From Opitutia bacterium (GTDB lineage: Bacteria > Verrucomicrobiota > Verrucomicrobiia > Opitutales > Coraliomargaritaceae), in assembly GCA_029248665.1 (NCBI GenBank), contig JAQWIW010000034.1, positions 1 to 64,000 of the forward strand: a DNA stretch of 64,000 nt. Direction: 5' to 3'. The translations under genes were made by a program, and so were the position numbers. Under the pieces are notes generated by a model. That model worked only from the letters and a program-made list of their open reading frames with translations. It ran no database searches and had not been told where the DNA came from. Below, in pieces: positions 46,643-56,616 of the stretch; position 1 is the first letter of the stretch; the number at the start of each line of letters is the position of its first letter.

Positions 46643-47362
46643 ATGCAGAAAAAGAATACTATATTGATTTATTCAGGAGGGATGGACTCAACCGTCCTAC
46701 TCTATCAATTATTGAAAGACAATTATGCAGTCCGTTGTCTTTCGATTGACTATGGTCAAAAACATAAAAGAGAGCTCCAGTATGCGAAAACCCTCTGTGG
46801 GAATTTATCTGTAGAACATAAAATTATTGATCTCACTTCGGTAGCCCAATTGTTATCCAACAGTAGTTTAGTCAACCAAGGGCAACCAATTCCCGAAGGA
46901 CATTACGAGAAAGAATCAATGAAAGCAACGGTTGTTCCAAATCGAAATATGATTCTCCTTTCGCTCGCTACCGCTTGGGCGATTAATTGCAAAGCTAGCT
47001 CGGTAAGCTATGCGGCCCACTCCGGAGATCACGCCATCTACCCTGATTGCCGAGAGTCCTTTGCTCAAGGAATGAACGATGTTATGCAATTATGTGATTG
47101 GCACTCTGTGACACTCAACCGACCCTTTGTTGACCTAACTAAGACGGACATCTGTCAGCTAGGCGCTAAGCTTCAGGTGCCTTATGAAGAAACTTGGTCT
47201 TGTTATCTAGGTAAAGATCTTCATTGTGGGCGCTGTGGCACTTGCATAGAAAGACGAGAGGCCTTTCACTTGGCCGGTGTTGAAGATCCTACAGAATATG
47301 CCCCTGAAGCACCTACTATTCAACAAATGCTTGAAACTAATTGGAAATTAAATGAGGAATAA
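46643..47362 (+). CDS. queC: 7-cyano-7-deazaguanine synthase
   Basis: The 239-residue protein has the PP-loop ATPase motif SGGMDSTVLLYQLL near the start. NRNMILLSLATAWA and the HSGDHAIYPDCRESF motif follow, with the C-terminal zinc ligands in ETWSCYLGKDLHCGRCGTC. QueC turns carboxy-deazaguanine into preQ0 in queuosine synthesis. The queD and queE genes follow directly, with a further queuosine gene (queA) at 54.9 kb. No preQ1 riboswitch was recognised upstream. Confidence 0.96.
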   Translation: MQKKNTILIYSGGMDSTVLLYQLLKDNYAVRCLSIDYGQKHKRELQYAKTLCGNLSVEHKIIDLTSVAQLLSNSSLVNQGQPIPEGHYEKESMKATVVPNRNMILLSLATAWAINCKASSVSYAAHSGDHAIYPDCRESFAQGMNDVMQLCDWHSVTLNRPFVDLTKTDICQLGAKLQVPYEETWSCYLGKDLHCGRCGTCIERREAFHLAGVEDPTEYAPEAPTIQQMLETNWKLNEE

Positions 47363-47368
47363 TTGACT

Positions 47369-47806
47369 ATGCTTACTTGCTCAAAAATCTATAAAGATAT
47401 CCCCTTTGCTCACAGACAACCTTTGCACAAAGGCCATTGTTCAAAGATACACGGTCATAATTGGTCAATCATTATTGAGTTTGAAGCGACCGAGCTAGAC
47501 GCAAATGGTTTTGTTGTTGATTTTGGAAATTTGAAATACTTCAAAGCATTTATCGATGAACATCTAGATCACGCTTGTCTGTTTTCAAAAGGCGATAGTC
47601 ATGTTCAAGACTTAGCACAGAGTGAATTTAAAGATTTATTCAAAATTTTATGGGTCGAAAATGCATCCTGTGAAGGGATCGCTCTGTTCCTCTATCAAGA
47701 GTTTTCACAATTACTGAAAGCACAGGAAGGAGACCGTGTATCCATTCGCTCTCTTAAATTATATGAAGATGAAAAAAACTTTGTCAGCTATACGCCCAAG
47801 ATCTAA
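47369..47806 (+). CDS. queD: 6-carboxytetrahydropterin synthase
   Basis: The ATG at 47369 gives MLTCSKIYKDIPFAHRQPLH, which contains the metal-binding HR region, followed by KGHCSKIHGHNWSIII. This is the QueD/PTPS fold with its Cys and His ligands, and HLDHACLF supplies further conserved residues. A TTG at 47363 lies in the same frame but is a weaker start. QueD makes the pterin precursor for QueE from dihydroneopterin triphosphate. It starts 7 bases after the queC stop, indicating one operon. Confidence 0.92.
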   Translation: MLTCSKIYKDIPFAHRQPLHKGHCSKIHGHNWSIIIEFEATELDANGFVVDFGNLKYFKAFIDEHLDHACLFSKGDSHVQDLAQSEFKDLFKILWVENASCEGIALFLYQEFSQLLKAQEGDRVSIRSLKLYEDEKNFVSYTPKI

Positions 47807-47841
47807 TTGTGCTCAAGACAGAAACGAAATGCCTTTAAACT

Positions 47842-48534
47842 ATGAGTGAAAACGGAAAGCTTCTTCCTATCTATGAACAATTTTTCACCTGGCAAGGGGA
47901 AGGAATTCATCAAGGGCGTTCGGCTTATTTCATTCGCACCTTTGGCTGCCCTGTTCATTGTCCTTGGTGCGATAGTGCTGGTACTTGGCATCCTGACTTT
48001 GTTCCAAAGACAATAGAAAAAATCCATCCAAAAGATTTGGTCGCTAATGCCAAAAAAAATAAAGCCAGCATTGTTGTCGTCACTGGAGGTGAGCCAACTA
48101 TCCATAATTTGAATGAGCTCTGTACACTTTGTTCGGAAGCAAACTTACCCGTTCACCTAGAAACTTCAGGTGCTTTTGAGATCAAAGGACAGTTTGATTG
48201 GATCACCCTTTCTCCGAAAGAATGGAAGTTCCCACTGCAGGAAAATATCCAGTCTGCTCATGAAATTAAACTCATTGTTGATTCCCACACTGCGATCGAT
48301 CAATGGCTTAAACGCTTTCCCAATATTGCTCAGGCACAAACTGTTTGGCTCCACCCAGAATGGTCAAAAAGAAATGACGCAAAGATTTTAGATATGATCA
48401 CACAATGGGTCAAAGATCATGGAGATCCATACCGAGCAGGCTATCAGATGCATAAACTTTTTTCCGCTGATAACAAAGATAATAACTCTAAGCCCAATGT
48501 TCCCTTAGGTGGAGATAAAAACTTAGGCTATTAA
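47842..48534 (+). CDS. queE: 7-carboxy-7-deazaguanine synthase (radical SAM)
   Basis: The 230-residue protein has the QueE substrate segment FTWQGEGIHQGRSAYFIRTF followed by GCPVHCPWCDS, the radical-SAM CxxxCxxC. VVTGGEPTIH and the LETSGAF motif complete the pattern. It converts carboxytetrahydropterin into carboxy-deazaguanine. It lies 35 bases after queD in the same direction, so queC-queD-queE forms an operon. The C-terminal part (residues 195-230) is variable. Confidence 0.95.
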   Translation: MSENGKLLPIYEQFFTWQGEGIHQGRSAYFIRTFGCPVHCPWCDSAGTWHPDFVPKTIEKIHPKDLVANAKKNKASIVVVTGGEPTIHNLNELCTLCSEANLPVHLETSGAFEIKGQFDWITLSPKEWKFPLQENIQSAHEIKLIVDSHTAIDQWLKRFPNIAQAQTVWLHPEWSKRNDAKILDMITQWVKDHGDPYRAGYQMHKLFSADNKDNNSKPNVPLGGDKNLGY

Positions 48535-48548
48535 AACACTTCCCTACC

Positions 48549-49085
48549 ATGACTTTAGAAGAACGCTTAAATCATTATTTAAATACACCTCCAAAAATTG
48601 ACCCGTCAGCCTATATTGCTAAAGGGGCAATTGTAATAGGATCCATCACTTTAAAGAAAAATGTCAGTATTTGGCACAGTGCAGTTTTGCGAGGTGATAT
48701 AAATAACATTACTATCGATGAAGGCTCAAATATTCAAGATGGCTCCGTTGTGCACTTAGCAGATGACTATGGTGTCACTGTTGGAAAATTTGTCACTGTG
48801 GGTCATTCAGCAGTTATCCACGCCTGTACAATTCAAGATGAATGCCTCATTGGCATGAACGCAACGATCCTTGATGGTGCCGTTATTGGCAAACAGTCCA
48901 TCATTGGTGCTGGTGCCCTCGTCACTAAAGGCAGCCAAATTCCTGAAGGCTCATTAGTTTTAGGGGCTCCCGCTAAAGTCATTCGTCCATTGACTAAAGA
49001 AGAACGCTTATCGATAAAGCCTTGGGCCGATAAATATGTGCTCACTGCGCAATTCCATAAGTCAAAATTTTCCACAAAAAGTTAA
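48549..49085 (+). CDS. Gamma-carbonic anhydrase-like hexapeptide-repeat protein
   Basis: This 178-residue left-handed beta-helix protein has a start resembling the YrdA family (PPKIDPSAYIAKGAIVIG), then NVSIWHSAVLRGDINNITID and NIQDGSVVHLADDYG, followed by VGHSAVIHACTI, with the three His-type zinc ligands of gamma-class carbonic anhydrases. Closely related proteins (YrdA, PaaY) have this pattern with and without proven carbonic anhydrase activity, so the activity is not certain. It follows queE by 14 bases and may share its transcript. Confidence 0.88.
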   Translation: MTLEERLNHYLNTPPKIDPSAYIAKGAIVIGSITLKKNVSIWHSAVLRGDINNITIDEGSNIQDGSVVHLADDYGVTVGKFVTVGHSAVIHACTIQDECLIGMNATILDGAVIGKQSIIGAGALVTKGSQIPEGSLVLGAPAKVIRPLTKEERLSIKPWADKYVLTAQFHKSKFSTKS

Positions 49086-49131
49086 GCTCAAAGCTTGCAA
49101 TCGTTAAAATTAACATTGAGATTAATATTAT

Positions 49132-49146
49132 TGAGACTAATTCTCA
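49132..49146 (+). promoter_or_regulatory. Fur-type box overlapping the feoA start region
   Basis: TGAGACT-A-ATTCTCA is a 7-1-7 inverted repeat with one mismatch (TGAGAAT would be perfect) that matches the Fur/PerR family layout. It ends 8 bases before the feoA ATG at 49155, so a bound repressor could block transcription or early elongation of an iron-uptake operon. Confidence 0.6.
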
Positions 49147-49154
49147 TTCAAGCT

Positions 49155-49391
49155 ATGCAACTGAATCAAATTAAAGACAAAGGGCACTACAAAGTGCTTA
49201 AAATGGATGAATCGCAACACTGTATCAGTCGATTAATGGACATGGGATTACTTCCTGGAGAGTTGATTCGAGTCCGTCATGAAGCTCCTTTAGGAGATCC
49301 TATTTCAATTGAATTCAGAGATTGCCATGTATCTATTCGCTTAAAAGACGCAGCCTTTTTAGAAGTGGATCACTTAACTCAATCCAAATAA
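49155..49391 (+). CDS. feoA: Ferrous iron transport protein A
   Basis: The ATG at 49155 gives a 78-residue SH3-like protein beginning MQLNQIKDKGHYKVLKMDES, with SRLMDMGLLPGELIRVRHEA and ISIRLKDAAFLEV-like strands, as in FeoA. The extra segment from the TTG at 49095 has no FeoA similarity. FeoA is a small cytoplasmic partner of FeoB. The gene is 3 bases before feoB and lies behind a Fur-type palindrome, so iron repression is expected. Confidence 0.9.
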   Translation: MQLNQIKDKGHYKVLKMDESQHCISRLMDMGLLPGELIRVRHEAPLGDPISIEFRDCHVSIRLKDAAFLEVDHLTQSK

Positions 49392-49394
49392 ATA

Positions 49395-51554
49395 ATGAAT
49401 AACGGCTTATCAACAATTGCTTTGATTGGTAATCCCAATACTGGCAAAACCTCTCTTTTTAATGCTTTAACTGGGCAAAAACAACGTGTGGGTAATTACC
49501 CAGGTGTCACAGTAGAAAAGAAATCAGGTCTTTGGAAACTCAATCAAAGCGAATCGGTAACTGTGATTGATCTTCCGGGCACCTATAGTTTAAGTGCGCA
49601 AACTATTGATGAACGCATCACCGTTGATGTCTTATCAGGAAATATTCCTGACCTCAGCCCAAGTCTAATGGTCATCGTTATTGATGCAGAAAATCTTCAG
49701 CGAAATCTCTTTTTAGCTTCTCAAGCATCCGAATTAGGACTCCCTATTGTTATAGCACTAAACTGCTGGGATATTGCCGAAAGGAAAGGCATACAAATCG
49801 ACTCCAAGCTACTTGAAAAGCGCCTAGGTGTTCCCGTTGTACCAACTGTAGCCAATCAAGCAAAAGGTATTGAAAGCCTTGCCTCGGCAGTTAAAACAGC
49901 CCTCAATAATCAGTCGATTATGGTCCGTCCCAAGTGGCCTGAGCCAGTACAAAAGGCCATTGAAACACTCAAAGAAGATTTAAGTCAAATTGATGAAGCG
50001 TCCCAAGCACTCTCTAACGGTGAAGTGCAGAGATTGATATTTGATGCTTCAAGTGCGGTTACGGAAAGAATCAAAGGCGATAAATTAGAAATTTCTGGTG
50101 CGATAAATAAGGCCAAAGAAACAATTCATAAGGGTGGCTTCCATCCCAATGCCGTAGAGTCAATTATACGATTTCGGTTTTTAAAACCGATACTTGCAGA
50201 TATCATTGCACGGCAAGCGACTCTCAAAAAAGCGAGTCATTCAGAAAGCATTGATCAACTTCTCTTACATCGCTTTTGGGGCTTAGTTATTTTTGTTGGG
50301 ATGATGTATTTTGTCTTCCAATCTGTTTATTCCTGGTCGGGGCCGTTGATGCAATTGATTGAAGGAGGCATCGCCCAAGTACAATCGGTAGCTGCTTCAG
50401 CCTTAGAAGCTACTCCGATGCTACAAAGTTTAATCGTGGACGGGATACTCAGTGGCGTAGGTGCTTTTGTTATATTTTTACCACAGATTTTAGTCTTATT
50501 TTTATTCATCTCCTTATTAGAGGAAACTGGATACATGGCACGCGCCGCCTTCTTAATGGATAAACTCTTTCAGTGGTGTGGCCTCAATGGAAAAAGCTTT
50601 GTGCCACTCTTGTCTAGTTATGCTTGTGCCATTCCTGGTATTTTAGCAACAAGAACGATCAATGATAAAAAGATACGCATTATCACCATCATGATCGCTC
50701 CATTGATGAGTTGTTCAGCTCGCTTACCCATTTATATATTGATGATTGGTATCTTTGTCGAGCCGACCTACGGACCTGCAATTTCTGGAATCACTCTTTT
50801 CTTCATGCACTTCATCGGAGTATTAGTGGCTGCCCCTGCTGCCTATCTATTGAATAAATGTATCCAAAGAAAAACGATCTCCACGCCCTTCGTGATGGAA
50901 TTACCACGCTATCGCGTCCCAAATCTCAAAAGTATCTATGAGCGAATTTATGAAAGTGGCTATGCTTTTATTACTAGTGCGGGCACTTTAATCTTTGCTT
51001 TCACGATTATAATTTGGGCACTCTTTTACTTTCCTCGACCTGCAGCATTAGAAACTGAGATTCGCAATCAAAATACAGTTGAATTATTTGAAGAAGCCAA
51101 TCTTCAAGCCAAAATAGATAGTGCTTATTTAGAACAAAGCTACGGAGGACAGCTAGGGAAAACACTCCAACCCATTTTCAATTCCTCAGGCTATGATTGG
51201 AAAATAACTGTTGCCGTCATTGCCAGCTTCCCCGCTAGAGAGGTTATAATTGCTACCTTAGGTATATTATATTCATTGGGTGGCGAAATGGATGAAAATT
51301 CTAGAGACCTGAGGGCCTCTTTGAAAAATGCAACATGGGAAGATGGTAAACGTAAAGGTATGCCTGTCCTTAATATAGCCGTAGCCTTTTCTATAATGAT
51401 ATTTTTTGCGCTCTGTATGCAATGCGGAGCCACAGTAGCGATAATCGCACAGGAGCTGAATTGGCTATGGGCAATAGGATCATTTGTAACGCTTAGCTTT
51501 ATTGCTTGGATAGCAAGTATCCTGACGTATCAATCCATAAACTTTTTTCTATGA
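49395..51554 (+). CDS. feoB: Ferrous iron transporter B
   Basis: The 719-residue protein has a G domain with GNPNTGKTSLFNALTG (G1), VIDLPGTYSL (G3) and NCWD (G4), then a helical linker and a multi-helix membrane part containing LLEETGYMARAAFLMDKLFQ and CAIPGILATRTI, plus ASFPAREVIIATLG near the end. FeoB imports Fe(II) across the inner membrane driven by GTP-dependent gating. The ATG of the next small gene overlaps its stop as ATGA. Confidence 0.97.
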   Translation: MNNGLSTIALIGNPNTGKTSLFNALTGQKQRVGNYPGVTVEKKSGLWKLNQSESVTVIDLPGTYSLSAQTIDERITVDVLSGNIPDLSPSLMVIVIDAENLQRNLFLASQASELGLPIVIALNCWDIAERKGIQIDSKLLEKRLGVPVVPTVANQAKGIESLASAVKTALNNQSIMVRPKWPEPVQKAIETLKEDLSQIDEASQALSNGEVQRLIFDASSAVTERIKGDKLEISGAINKAKETIHKGGFHPNAVESIIRFRFLKPILADIIARQATLKKASHSESIDQLLLHRFWGLVIFVGMMYFVFQSVYSWSGPLMQLIEGGIAQVQSVAASALEATPMLQSLIVDGILSGVGAFVIFLPQILVLFLFISLLEETGYMARAAFLMDKLFQWCGLNGKSFVPLLSSYACAIPGILATRTINDKKIRIITIMIAPLMSCSARLPIYILMIGIFVEPTYGPAISGITLFFMHFIGVLVAAPAAYLLNKCIQRKTISTPFVMELPRYRVPNLKSIYERIYESGYAFITSAGTLIFAFTIIIWALFYFPRPAALETEIRNQNTVELFEEANLQAKIDSAYLEQSYGGQLGKTLQPIFNSSGYDWKITVAVIASFPAREVIIATLGILYSLGGEMDENSRDLRASLKNATWEDGKRKGMPVLNIAVAFSIMIFFALCMQCGATVAIIAQELNWLWAIGSFVTLSFIAWIASILTYQSINFFL

Positions 51555-51706
51555 ACCTTTTGGATACCCTACTCGTAATATTACTTTGTAGCTTAGCCTC
51601 ATACATACTAATTTGCAAATTCACTCCCATAGGTAAAAGGAGCAAAAATAAGAAGACTTGCTCATGCAGCTCCAAATGCTCAGATAAACTGAATAAGAAA
51701 TCTTAA
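51551..51706 (+). CDS. Small FeoB-associated Cys-rich membrane protein
   Basis: The ATG at 51551 overlaps the feoB stop (ATGA). It gives a 51-residue protein: an N-terminal membrane helix (LLDTLLVILLCSLASYILIC) followed by a basic stretch and a cysteine cluster CSCSSKC (near residue 39). Small Cys-rich single-helix proteins after feoB are known as FeoB-associated proteins, sometimes grouped with FeoC-like functions, but the role is not settled. It ends 3 bases from the ftsH stop on the other strand. Confidence 0.75.
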   Translation: MNLLDTLLVILLCSLASYILICKFTPIGKRSKNKKTCSCSSKCSDKLNKKS

Positions 51707-51709
51707 ATA

Positions 51710-53764
51710 TTAAGCAGGTGCTTGAATTGGAGACTCATCGCCCTCTAAACCATCATCCTCTTTGTTAGCCGGCTCTTCAGTTTTCAAATCATTTGAATCA
51801 CTTTCTTCAGATGCTTCTTCTGTAATCGAACGTGTTTCAACAATCGGTGATCGAATTTCACCAAACTCTAGGATTTCATAGACATGCTTTCCTTCAATTG
51901 TTTCATGCTCAAGAAGTGCTTGAGCACAAACCTCTAAAGCTTCTCGATTCTCTTTTAGAATGTCTAAAGCACGATGATGTTGGATATCCACTATTTCGCT
52001 GATCTTGTTATCAATTTTAATAGCGGTTGATTCACTATAATTCTGTGAACGCTGGATCTCCTGTCCGAGAAAAACATGGTCTTTATTCTCACCTAGGGCA
52101 ACCGTTCCAAGTTCTGTCATACCCCAATCACATACCATGTGACGTGCTGTCTTAGTCACCATTTTAATATCACCAGAAGCTCCACTAGTGATGTCGTCAA
52201 AAACAATCTCTTCTGCACATCGACCACCCATACCGCAGCAGATTTGGTTCAACAGTCGCTTTTTAGAATAATTTAAAAGATCCTTCTTAGGCATAAACAT
52301 TGTAGATCCTAAGCTTTGTCCACGAGGAATAATAGTCACCTTATAAACTGGCATTGTACCATCATCCACTACCGCTTGAACAACAGCATGTCCTGCTTCA
52401 TGATAAGCCGTAATTTTACGATCCTCTTCGTCCATTAATTTTCTCCGTTCACGACCATAAGAAATTTTATCACGAGCTTCATCAAGATCATGTGATTCGA
52501 CAAATTTTTTGTTATGTCGTGCCGCAATTAGAGCACCTTCGTTCAATAGGTTTGCTAAATCTGCCCCAGAAAATCCAGGTGTGTTGCGAGCTACGTTTTC
52601 TAAATTTACTTCTTCTGATAAAACTATCTTTTTGGCATGCACTTTTAAAATTTCATGGCGACCATTAAGATCCGGTAAATCAATGGTAACTTGACGGTCA
52701 AAACGCCCTGGACGTAATAAAGCACTATCTAAAACGTCAGGCCTATTCGTCGCTGCAATAATGATAACACCTTCGTGTCCATCAAATCCATCCATTTCAA
52801 CTAAGAGCGAATTCAATGTTTGCTCACGTTCATCATTGCCTCCTCCAACACCTGCTCCTCGTTGGCGACCGACTGCATCAATCTCATCTATAAAAACAAT
52901 ACAAGGTGCATTTTTTCTACCTTGCTCAAACATATCTCTCACACGTGCTGCTCCAACTCCTACAAACATTTCTACAAAGTCAGAACCACTAATTGAAAAG
53001 AAAGGCACATCTGCTTCTCCAGCAACCGCCTTAGCCAATAAAGTTTTACCAGTACCTGGAGACCCCACCATCAGCACTCCTTTAGGAATCTTACCACCAA
53101 TTTTTTGGAATTTCTTAGGATCTTTTAGAAAATCAACCACCTCTCCTACTTCTTCCTTTGCTTCATCACAGCCAGCAACATCTTTAAAAGTAATTGAGTC
53201 CTTATCTCGAGTCAGCATTTTGGCTTTGCTCTTCCCGAAGCTCATAGCCCCTTTGCCCGCACTCTTAAGTTGACGAACAAAAAGAAAATACAATAAGGCG
53301 ACAATTAAAATAAAAGGCAGAAAACTGACTAATACATCTTGGAGCATTGTACTTGATTGACGCTCGTTAAAATAATTTCTCATTAACAAGAAATCCTCCT
53401 CCGTTAGGCGACCTTCTGCAAAAAAACGTACTTCTTCCTGACTATCCTCAGTGAGCGTTAAATCAGAGTTATCACTATTTGATCTAAAGATTCCAGAAAT
53501 TGAATAGCCTTCACGCCCGAATGACAAATTCGGCTTCATCGTACCTTCCCAAGGGGTAATCTCGTTCGCCTGCACTTTTTCGATAACTTCACTAATAGTA
53601 AGAGTTTTGACCGATAATCCAGAATTCGGATTAGCGAAAAACAAAGCCATAATGACGCCTAATATAATCAGATAAATGTACAAAACACGTGGCTGAAACC
53701 TTCTAGGCTTACGTGTATTATTATTACCTGAATTAGAATCTTTGAAATTTTGATTATTGAACAT
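51710..53764 (-). CDS. ftsH: ATP-dependent zinc metalloprotease FtsH
   Basis: The 684-residue protein has a helix (about 28-43), a periplasmic domain and a second helix (about 143-164). The AAA domain shows Walker A GSPGTGKT (234-241), Walker B in [16 protein letters not shown] and a second-region Arg in [19 protein letters not shown]. The protease domain has HEAGH (455-459), the zinc site. FtsH degrades misfolded and regulatory membrane proteins. The N-terminal 25 residues are rich in Asn and charged residues, and the C-terminus is acidic. The gene converges on the feo operon. Confidence 0.97.
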   Translation of the reverse strand: MFNNQNFKDSNSGNNNTRKPRRFQPRVLYIYLIILGVIMALFFANPNSGLSVKTLTISEVIEKVQANEITPWEGTMKPNLSFGREGYSISGIFRSNSDNSDLTLTEDSQEEVRFFAEGRLTEEDFLLMRNYFNERQSSTMLQDVLVSFLPFILIVALLYFLFVRQLKSAGKGAMSFGKSKAKMLTRDKDSITFKDVAGCDEAKEEVGEVVDFLKDPKKFQKIGGKIPKGVLMVGSPGTGKTLLAKAVAGEADVPFFSISGSDFVEMFVGVGAARVRDMFEQGRKNAPCIVFIDEIDAVGRQRGAGVGGGNDEREQTLNSLLVEMDGFDGHEGVIIIAATNRPDVLDSALLRPGRFDRQVTIDLPDLNGRHEILKVHAKKIVLSEEVNLENVARNTPGFSGADLANLLNEGALIAARHNKKFVESHDLDEARDKISYGRERRKLMDEEDRKITAYHEAGHAVVQAVVDDGTMPVYKVTIIPRGQSLGSTMFMPKKDLLNYSKKRLLNQICCGMGGRCAEEIVFDDITSGASGDIKMVTKTARHMVCDWGMTELGTVALGENKDHVFLGQEIQRSQNYSESTAIKIDNKISEIVDIQHHRALDILKENREALEVCAQALLEHETIEGKHVYEILEFGEIRSPIVETRSITEEASEESDSNDLKTEEPANKEDDGLEGDESPIQAPA

Positions 53765-53841
53765 TTTTTTTAGTAAGTAGTTTTTCCTCTTTAGTATGTC
53801 AAACTATGTACCTATTATTTAAATAAATTAAAATAAATACT

Positions 53842-54834
53842 TCAATCCTTTTCTATCCATATTTGACGCTTATTCATCACGATGAATTCGCTCCCAAGCG
53901 AAAATTTTTCTCGAAAACGATCCCCGTAAATAGCACTTAACAATTGTTCTTGAAAAGCAGTACTAGCGACAAAATTTCTATTCATTCTGTGCAACCAATA
54001 AAAAAATGCCCTTCTGGTAAGTGATCGATTTTCAGATCTAAGTAACAATCGGTCTAATTTTTCTTCTAACCTATAACATGCAGGCAATCGCTCTTTAGAT
54101 AATTCATCCAAATAATCAGCATCTTCTTCTAATAATTTCCTACTGCGCCAAGCGCCTTCAGAAACATCTCTTTGCATCCTCTCAGATAATTCTGGGATTA
54201 TGCTCTTACGAAGTTTATTTCGAAGAATTCTCTCGTCATGATTACTAGAGTCTTCGCACCAATCTACTTCATGCTCATTAAGAATATCCTTAATTGTATC
54301 TGATTTATAATTAAAAACTGGGCGAATATGCGTTGGGTAATCTTCAAATAAATGCACCGGTTTGGGAGCAATTAAACCTTCTATATTTGACCCACGCCCT
54401 AAACGCTGAATCTGCGTTTCTAAAATATCATCCATTTGATGCCCAAAAGCAATGACCTCTGCCCCTACATCGTTCGCCGTTTTTCTCAAAAATTTGATGC
54501 GAGCCTCTCGAGCATTCGTTTCTGTTTTTTTCAGCTGATTTGGCCCAGCTGTAGCGCAGTAATAAGGGAGGCTTAGTTTTTTCGCCAAACCTTCAACATA
54601 CCTAGCATCTTCAATAGAATCCTCACCCCTCCATTCATGATTAAAATGGGCTACACTTAACTCTAAATTCATATCTTTTTGATGCGCCGTTAATAATAAT
54701 AACGCAAAAACTGAATCTGCTCCACCTGAACAAGCAATTAGAATTTTTTGCCCATTTTTGGACAAAAGGTACTGATAAACTTTAGACTCAAAAAGATAGT
54801 CCTTAGATTTAAAACTGTCTAAAATAGTTTGCAT
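53842..54834 (-). CDS. tilS: tRNA(Ile)-lysidine synthase
   Basis: The 330-residue protein has the PP-loop IACSGGADSVFALLLL and the VAHFNHEWRGEDSIEDARYV segment typical of TilS, then GHQMDDILETQIQRLGRGSN. A C-terminal substrate-binding part is present but short compared with E. coli TilS (about 430). TilS attaches lysine to C34 of tRNA-Ile(CAU), which makes it read AUA. It lies 77 bases upstream of ftsH on the same strand, and the two are often neighbours in other bacteria. Confidence 0.9.
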   Translation of the reverse strand: MQTILDSFKSKDYLFESKVYQYLLSKNGQKILIACSGGADSVFALLLLTAHQKDMNLELSVAHFNHEWRGEDSIEDARYVEGLAKKLSLPYYCATAGPNQLKKTETNAREARIKFLRKTANDVGAEVIAFGHQMDDILETQIQRLGRGSNIEGLIAPKPVHLFEDYPTHIRPVFNYKSDTIKDILNEHEVDWCEDSSNHDERILRNKLRKSIIPELSERMQRDVSEGAWRSRKLLEEDADYLDELSKERLPACYRLEEKLDRLLLRSENRSLTRRAFFYWLHRMNRNFVASTAFQEQLLSAIYGDRFREKFSLGSEFIVMNKRQIWIEKD

Positions 54835-54893
54835 ACTAATTATTAATAAAATTAAAAAGTAATTCGTTTAAGAAATAAAACTGAAATATAACA

Positions 54894-55985
54894 ATGGATT
54901 TATCCTTATTTGATTACACATTACCGAAATCGCTTATTGCTCAAGAACCAAGCAAAAAAAGAAGTGATGCACGATTATTGGTTTATAACCGAAAAAATGA
55001 AACGATAAACCATGCCCAATTTAAAGATATTGATGATTTTTTGCCTGAAAATGTACAATTTTTCAGAAATCAAGTCTCTGTGCTTAAAGCTAGATTATTT
55101 GGACAAAGGAAAACAGGTGGCTCTGTTGAATGCTTATTACTCAATCCTGCCGAAGATTCAAACACCTGGTGGTGCTTAATCAAGCCAGGCAAAAAAACTT
55201 TTAGTGCTAAATACTTTTTTGATGAAAATCATTACGAAGCAGAGGTTTTAGAAACCAATACACACGGCGAATACAAAGTTCGCTTTAGGTTATTCCACGA
55301 AAAGAATGTGTATAACCTAGCTAATGCTCTAGGTAAGATGCCCTTACCGCCGTATATTCAAAGAGAAAAAGTAGATATACGAGATAACTTAGATGCCGAA
55401 CGTTACCAAACTGTTTACGCTAACTCAAACAAGCCATTTGCTGCTGCTGCACCCACTGCAGGACTTCATTTCACAAATGAACTCATCCAAGATCTAAAAG
55501 CCAAAGGGCATGATTTTTTTGACCTAAGCTTAAATGTAGGCATTGGTACTTTTCAGCCGATACAAGTCGATGCGATAGAGAATCATAAAATTCATACTGA
55601 ATCTTTTGAAATTCATCCCGATACGGTTAAAGCCTTATATCCCAAAGGAACAAAACTACGAGTCGCTGTTGGGACAACTAGTGTGCGAGCCATAGAATCG
55701 TTTTATCATCAACTGTTAAAAAATCCTGAAAACAAACCACATATTACAAATAAGCCCTATTTTGCCGACACCGACTTATACCTATATCCACCAGCAAAGT
55801 TTCATGGTATTGATGCGATGATTACCAATTTTCATTTACCTCGCTCCTCTTTACTTTGTCTGGTCTCAGCTTTTTTATCTCCAGACCAAAAAAATGGCGT
55901 AGACCTATTGAAAAAACTTTACAATCTTGCGATAAAAAATAAATATAAATTCTATTCCTATGGTGATGCGATGTTAATACTTTAA
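54894..55985 (+). CDS. queA: tRNA preQ1(34) S-adenosylmethionine ribosyltransferase-isomerase
   Basis: The 363-residue protein starts with LFDYTLPKSLIAQEPSKKRS and has GKMPLPPYI, YQTVYA, AAPTAGLHFTNELI and VAVGTTSVRAIESF, plus ITNFHLPRSSLLCLVSAF near the C-terminus. These are the conserved QueA segments. QueA adds the ribosyl part of SAM to preQ1 in tRNA, the step after queC/queD/queE products are inserted. It is divergent from tilS and separate from the queCDE operon by about 6 kb. Confidence 0.95.
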   Translation: MDLSLFDYTLPKSLIAQEPSKKRSDARLLVYNRKNETINHAQFKDIDDFLPENVQFFRNQVSVLKARLFGQRKTGGSVECLLLNPAEDSNTWWCLIKPGKKTFSAKYFFDENHYEAEVLETNTHGEYKVRFRLFHEKNVYNLANALGKMPLPPYIQREKVDIRDNLDAERYQTVYANSNKPFAAAAPTAGLHFTNELIQDLKAKGHDFFDLSLNVGIGTFQPIQVDAIENHKIHTESFEIHPDTVKALYPKGTKLRVAVGTTSVRAIESFYHQLLKNPENKPHITNKPYFADTDLYLYPPAKFHGIDAMITNFHLPRSSLLCLVSAFLSPDQKNGVDLLKKLYNLAIKNKYKFYSYGDAMLIL

Positions 55986-56027
55986 AGCATTTCAATACAC
56001 CATTATCTGACTTCAATCATTCCCAAA

Positions 56028-56616
56028 ATGAGTAAAGAAAAAAATAGTTCTGACACACCTATTCAAACTACTTAAGCAAATCGAAGCAATTGTTGAAGCT
56101 TACTATCAGGAATTATATCGATTTGCCTATAGTTTAACTAAAAATCAGCACGAAGCCTCTGACCTCACTCAACAAACTTTTTTAATTTACAGTACTAAAG
56201 GTCACACAATCAAAAATAGTGCAAAAATTAAGTCTTGGCTCTTCACCACATTATACAGAGAATTTTTGGGGCAAAGGAGAAAAATGTCACGGTTAGAAGG
56301 TTTTGACGCTTTAAATATTGAGATTGAAGATCTGAATAACAAAAACCAAAATATTATCCATAAAGAAGAAAAGACTAATATTTTAAATGCACTCGATGTA
56401 ATTGATCCAATTTATAAAGAAGTCATTGTACTCTTTTACCTAAAAGACCTCTCTTAAAAGGAAGTAGCCGACATTCTAACTATCCCAATTGGCATTGTAA
56501 TGTCGAGATTATCTAGAGGCAAAAAACAGTTAAAATCTGTCTTAAAATTTAAAGATTTATCGAACGATAACACTCAAGATAATGAACCCTCATCATCCAA
56601 AAAAAACAAATCCTAA
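56028..56616 (+). pseudogene. Broken ECF-type RNA polymerase sigma factor
   Basis: The frame around 56070-56616 reads a sigma-70 region 2 (YQELYRFAYSLTKNQHEASD followed by LTQQTFLIYS) and KIKSWLFTTLYREFL, then a region 4: ALDVIDPIYKEVIVLFYLKDL before the stop TAA (56455-56457), with KEVADILTIPIGIVMSRLSR downstream in the same frame. In intact members a Tyr codon would sit at the stop position. The likely true start ATG (56028, MSKEKNSSDTP) is in another frame, so a frameshift lies near 56070-56080. Two lesions mean a non-functional gene, unless it is misassembled. Confidence 0.8.
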
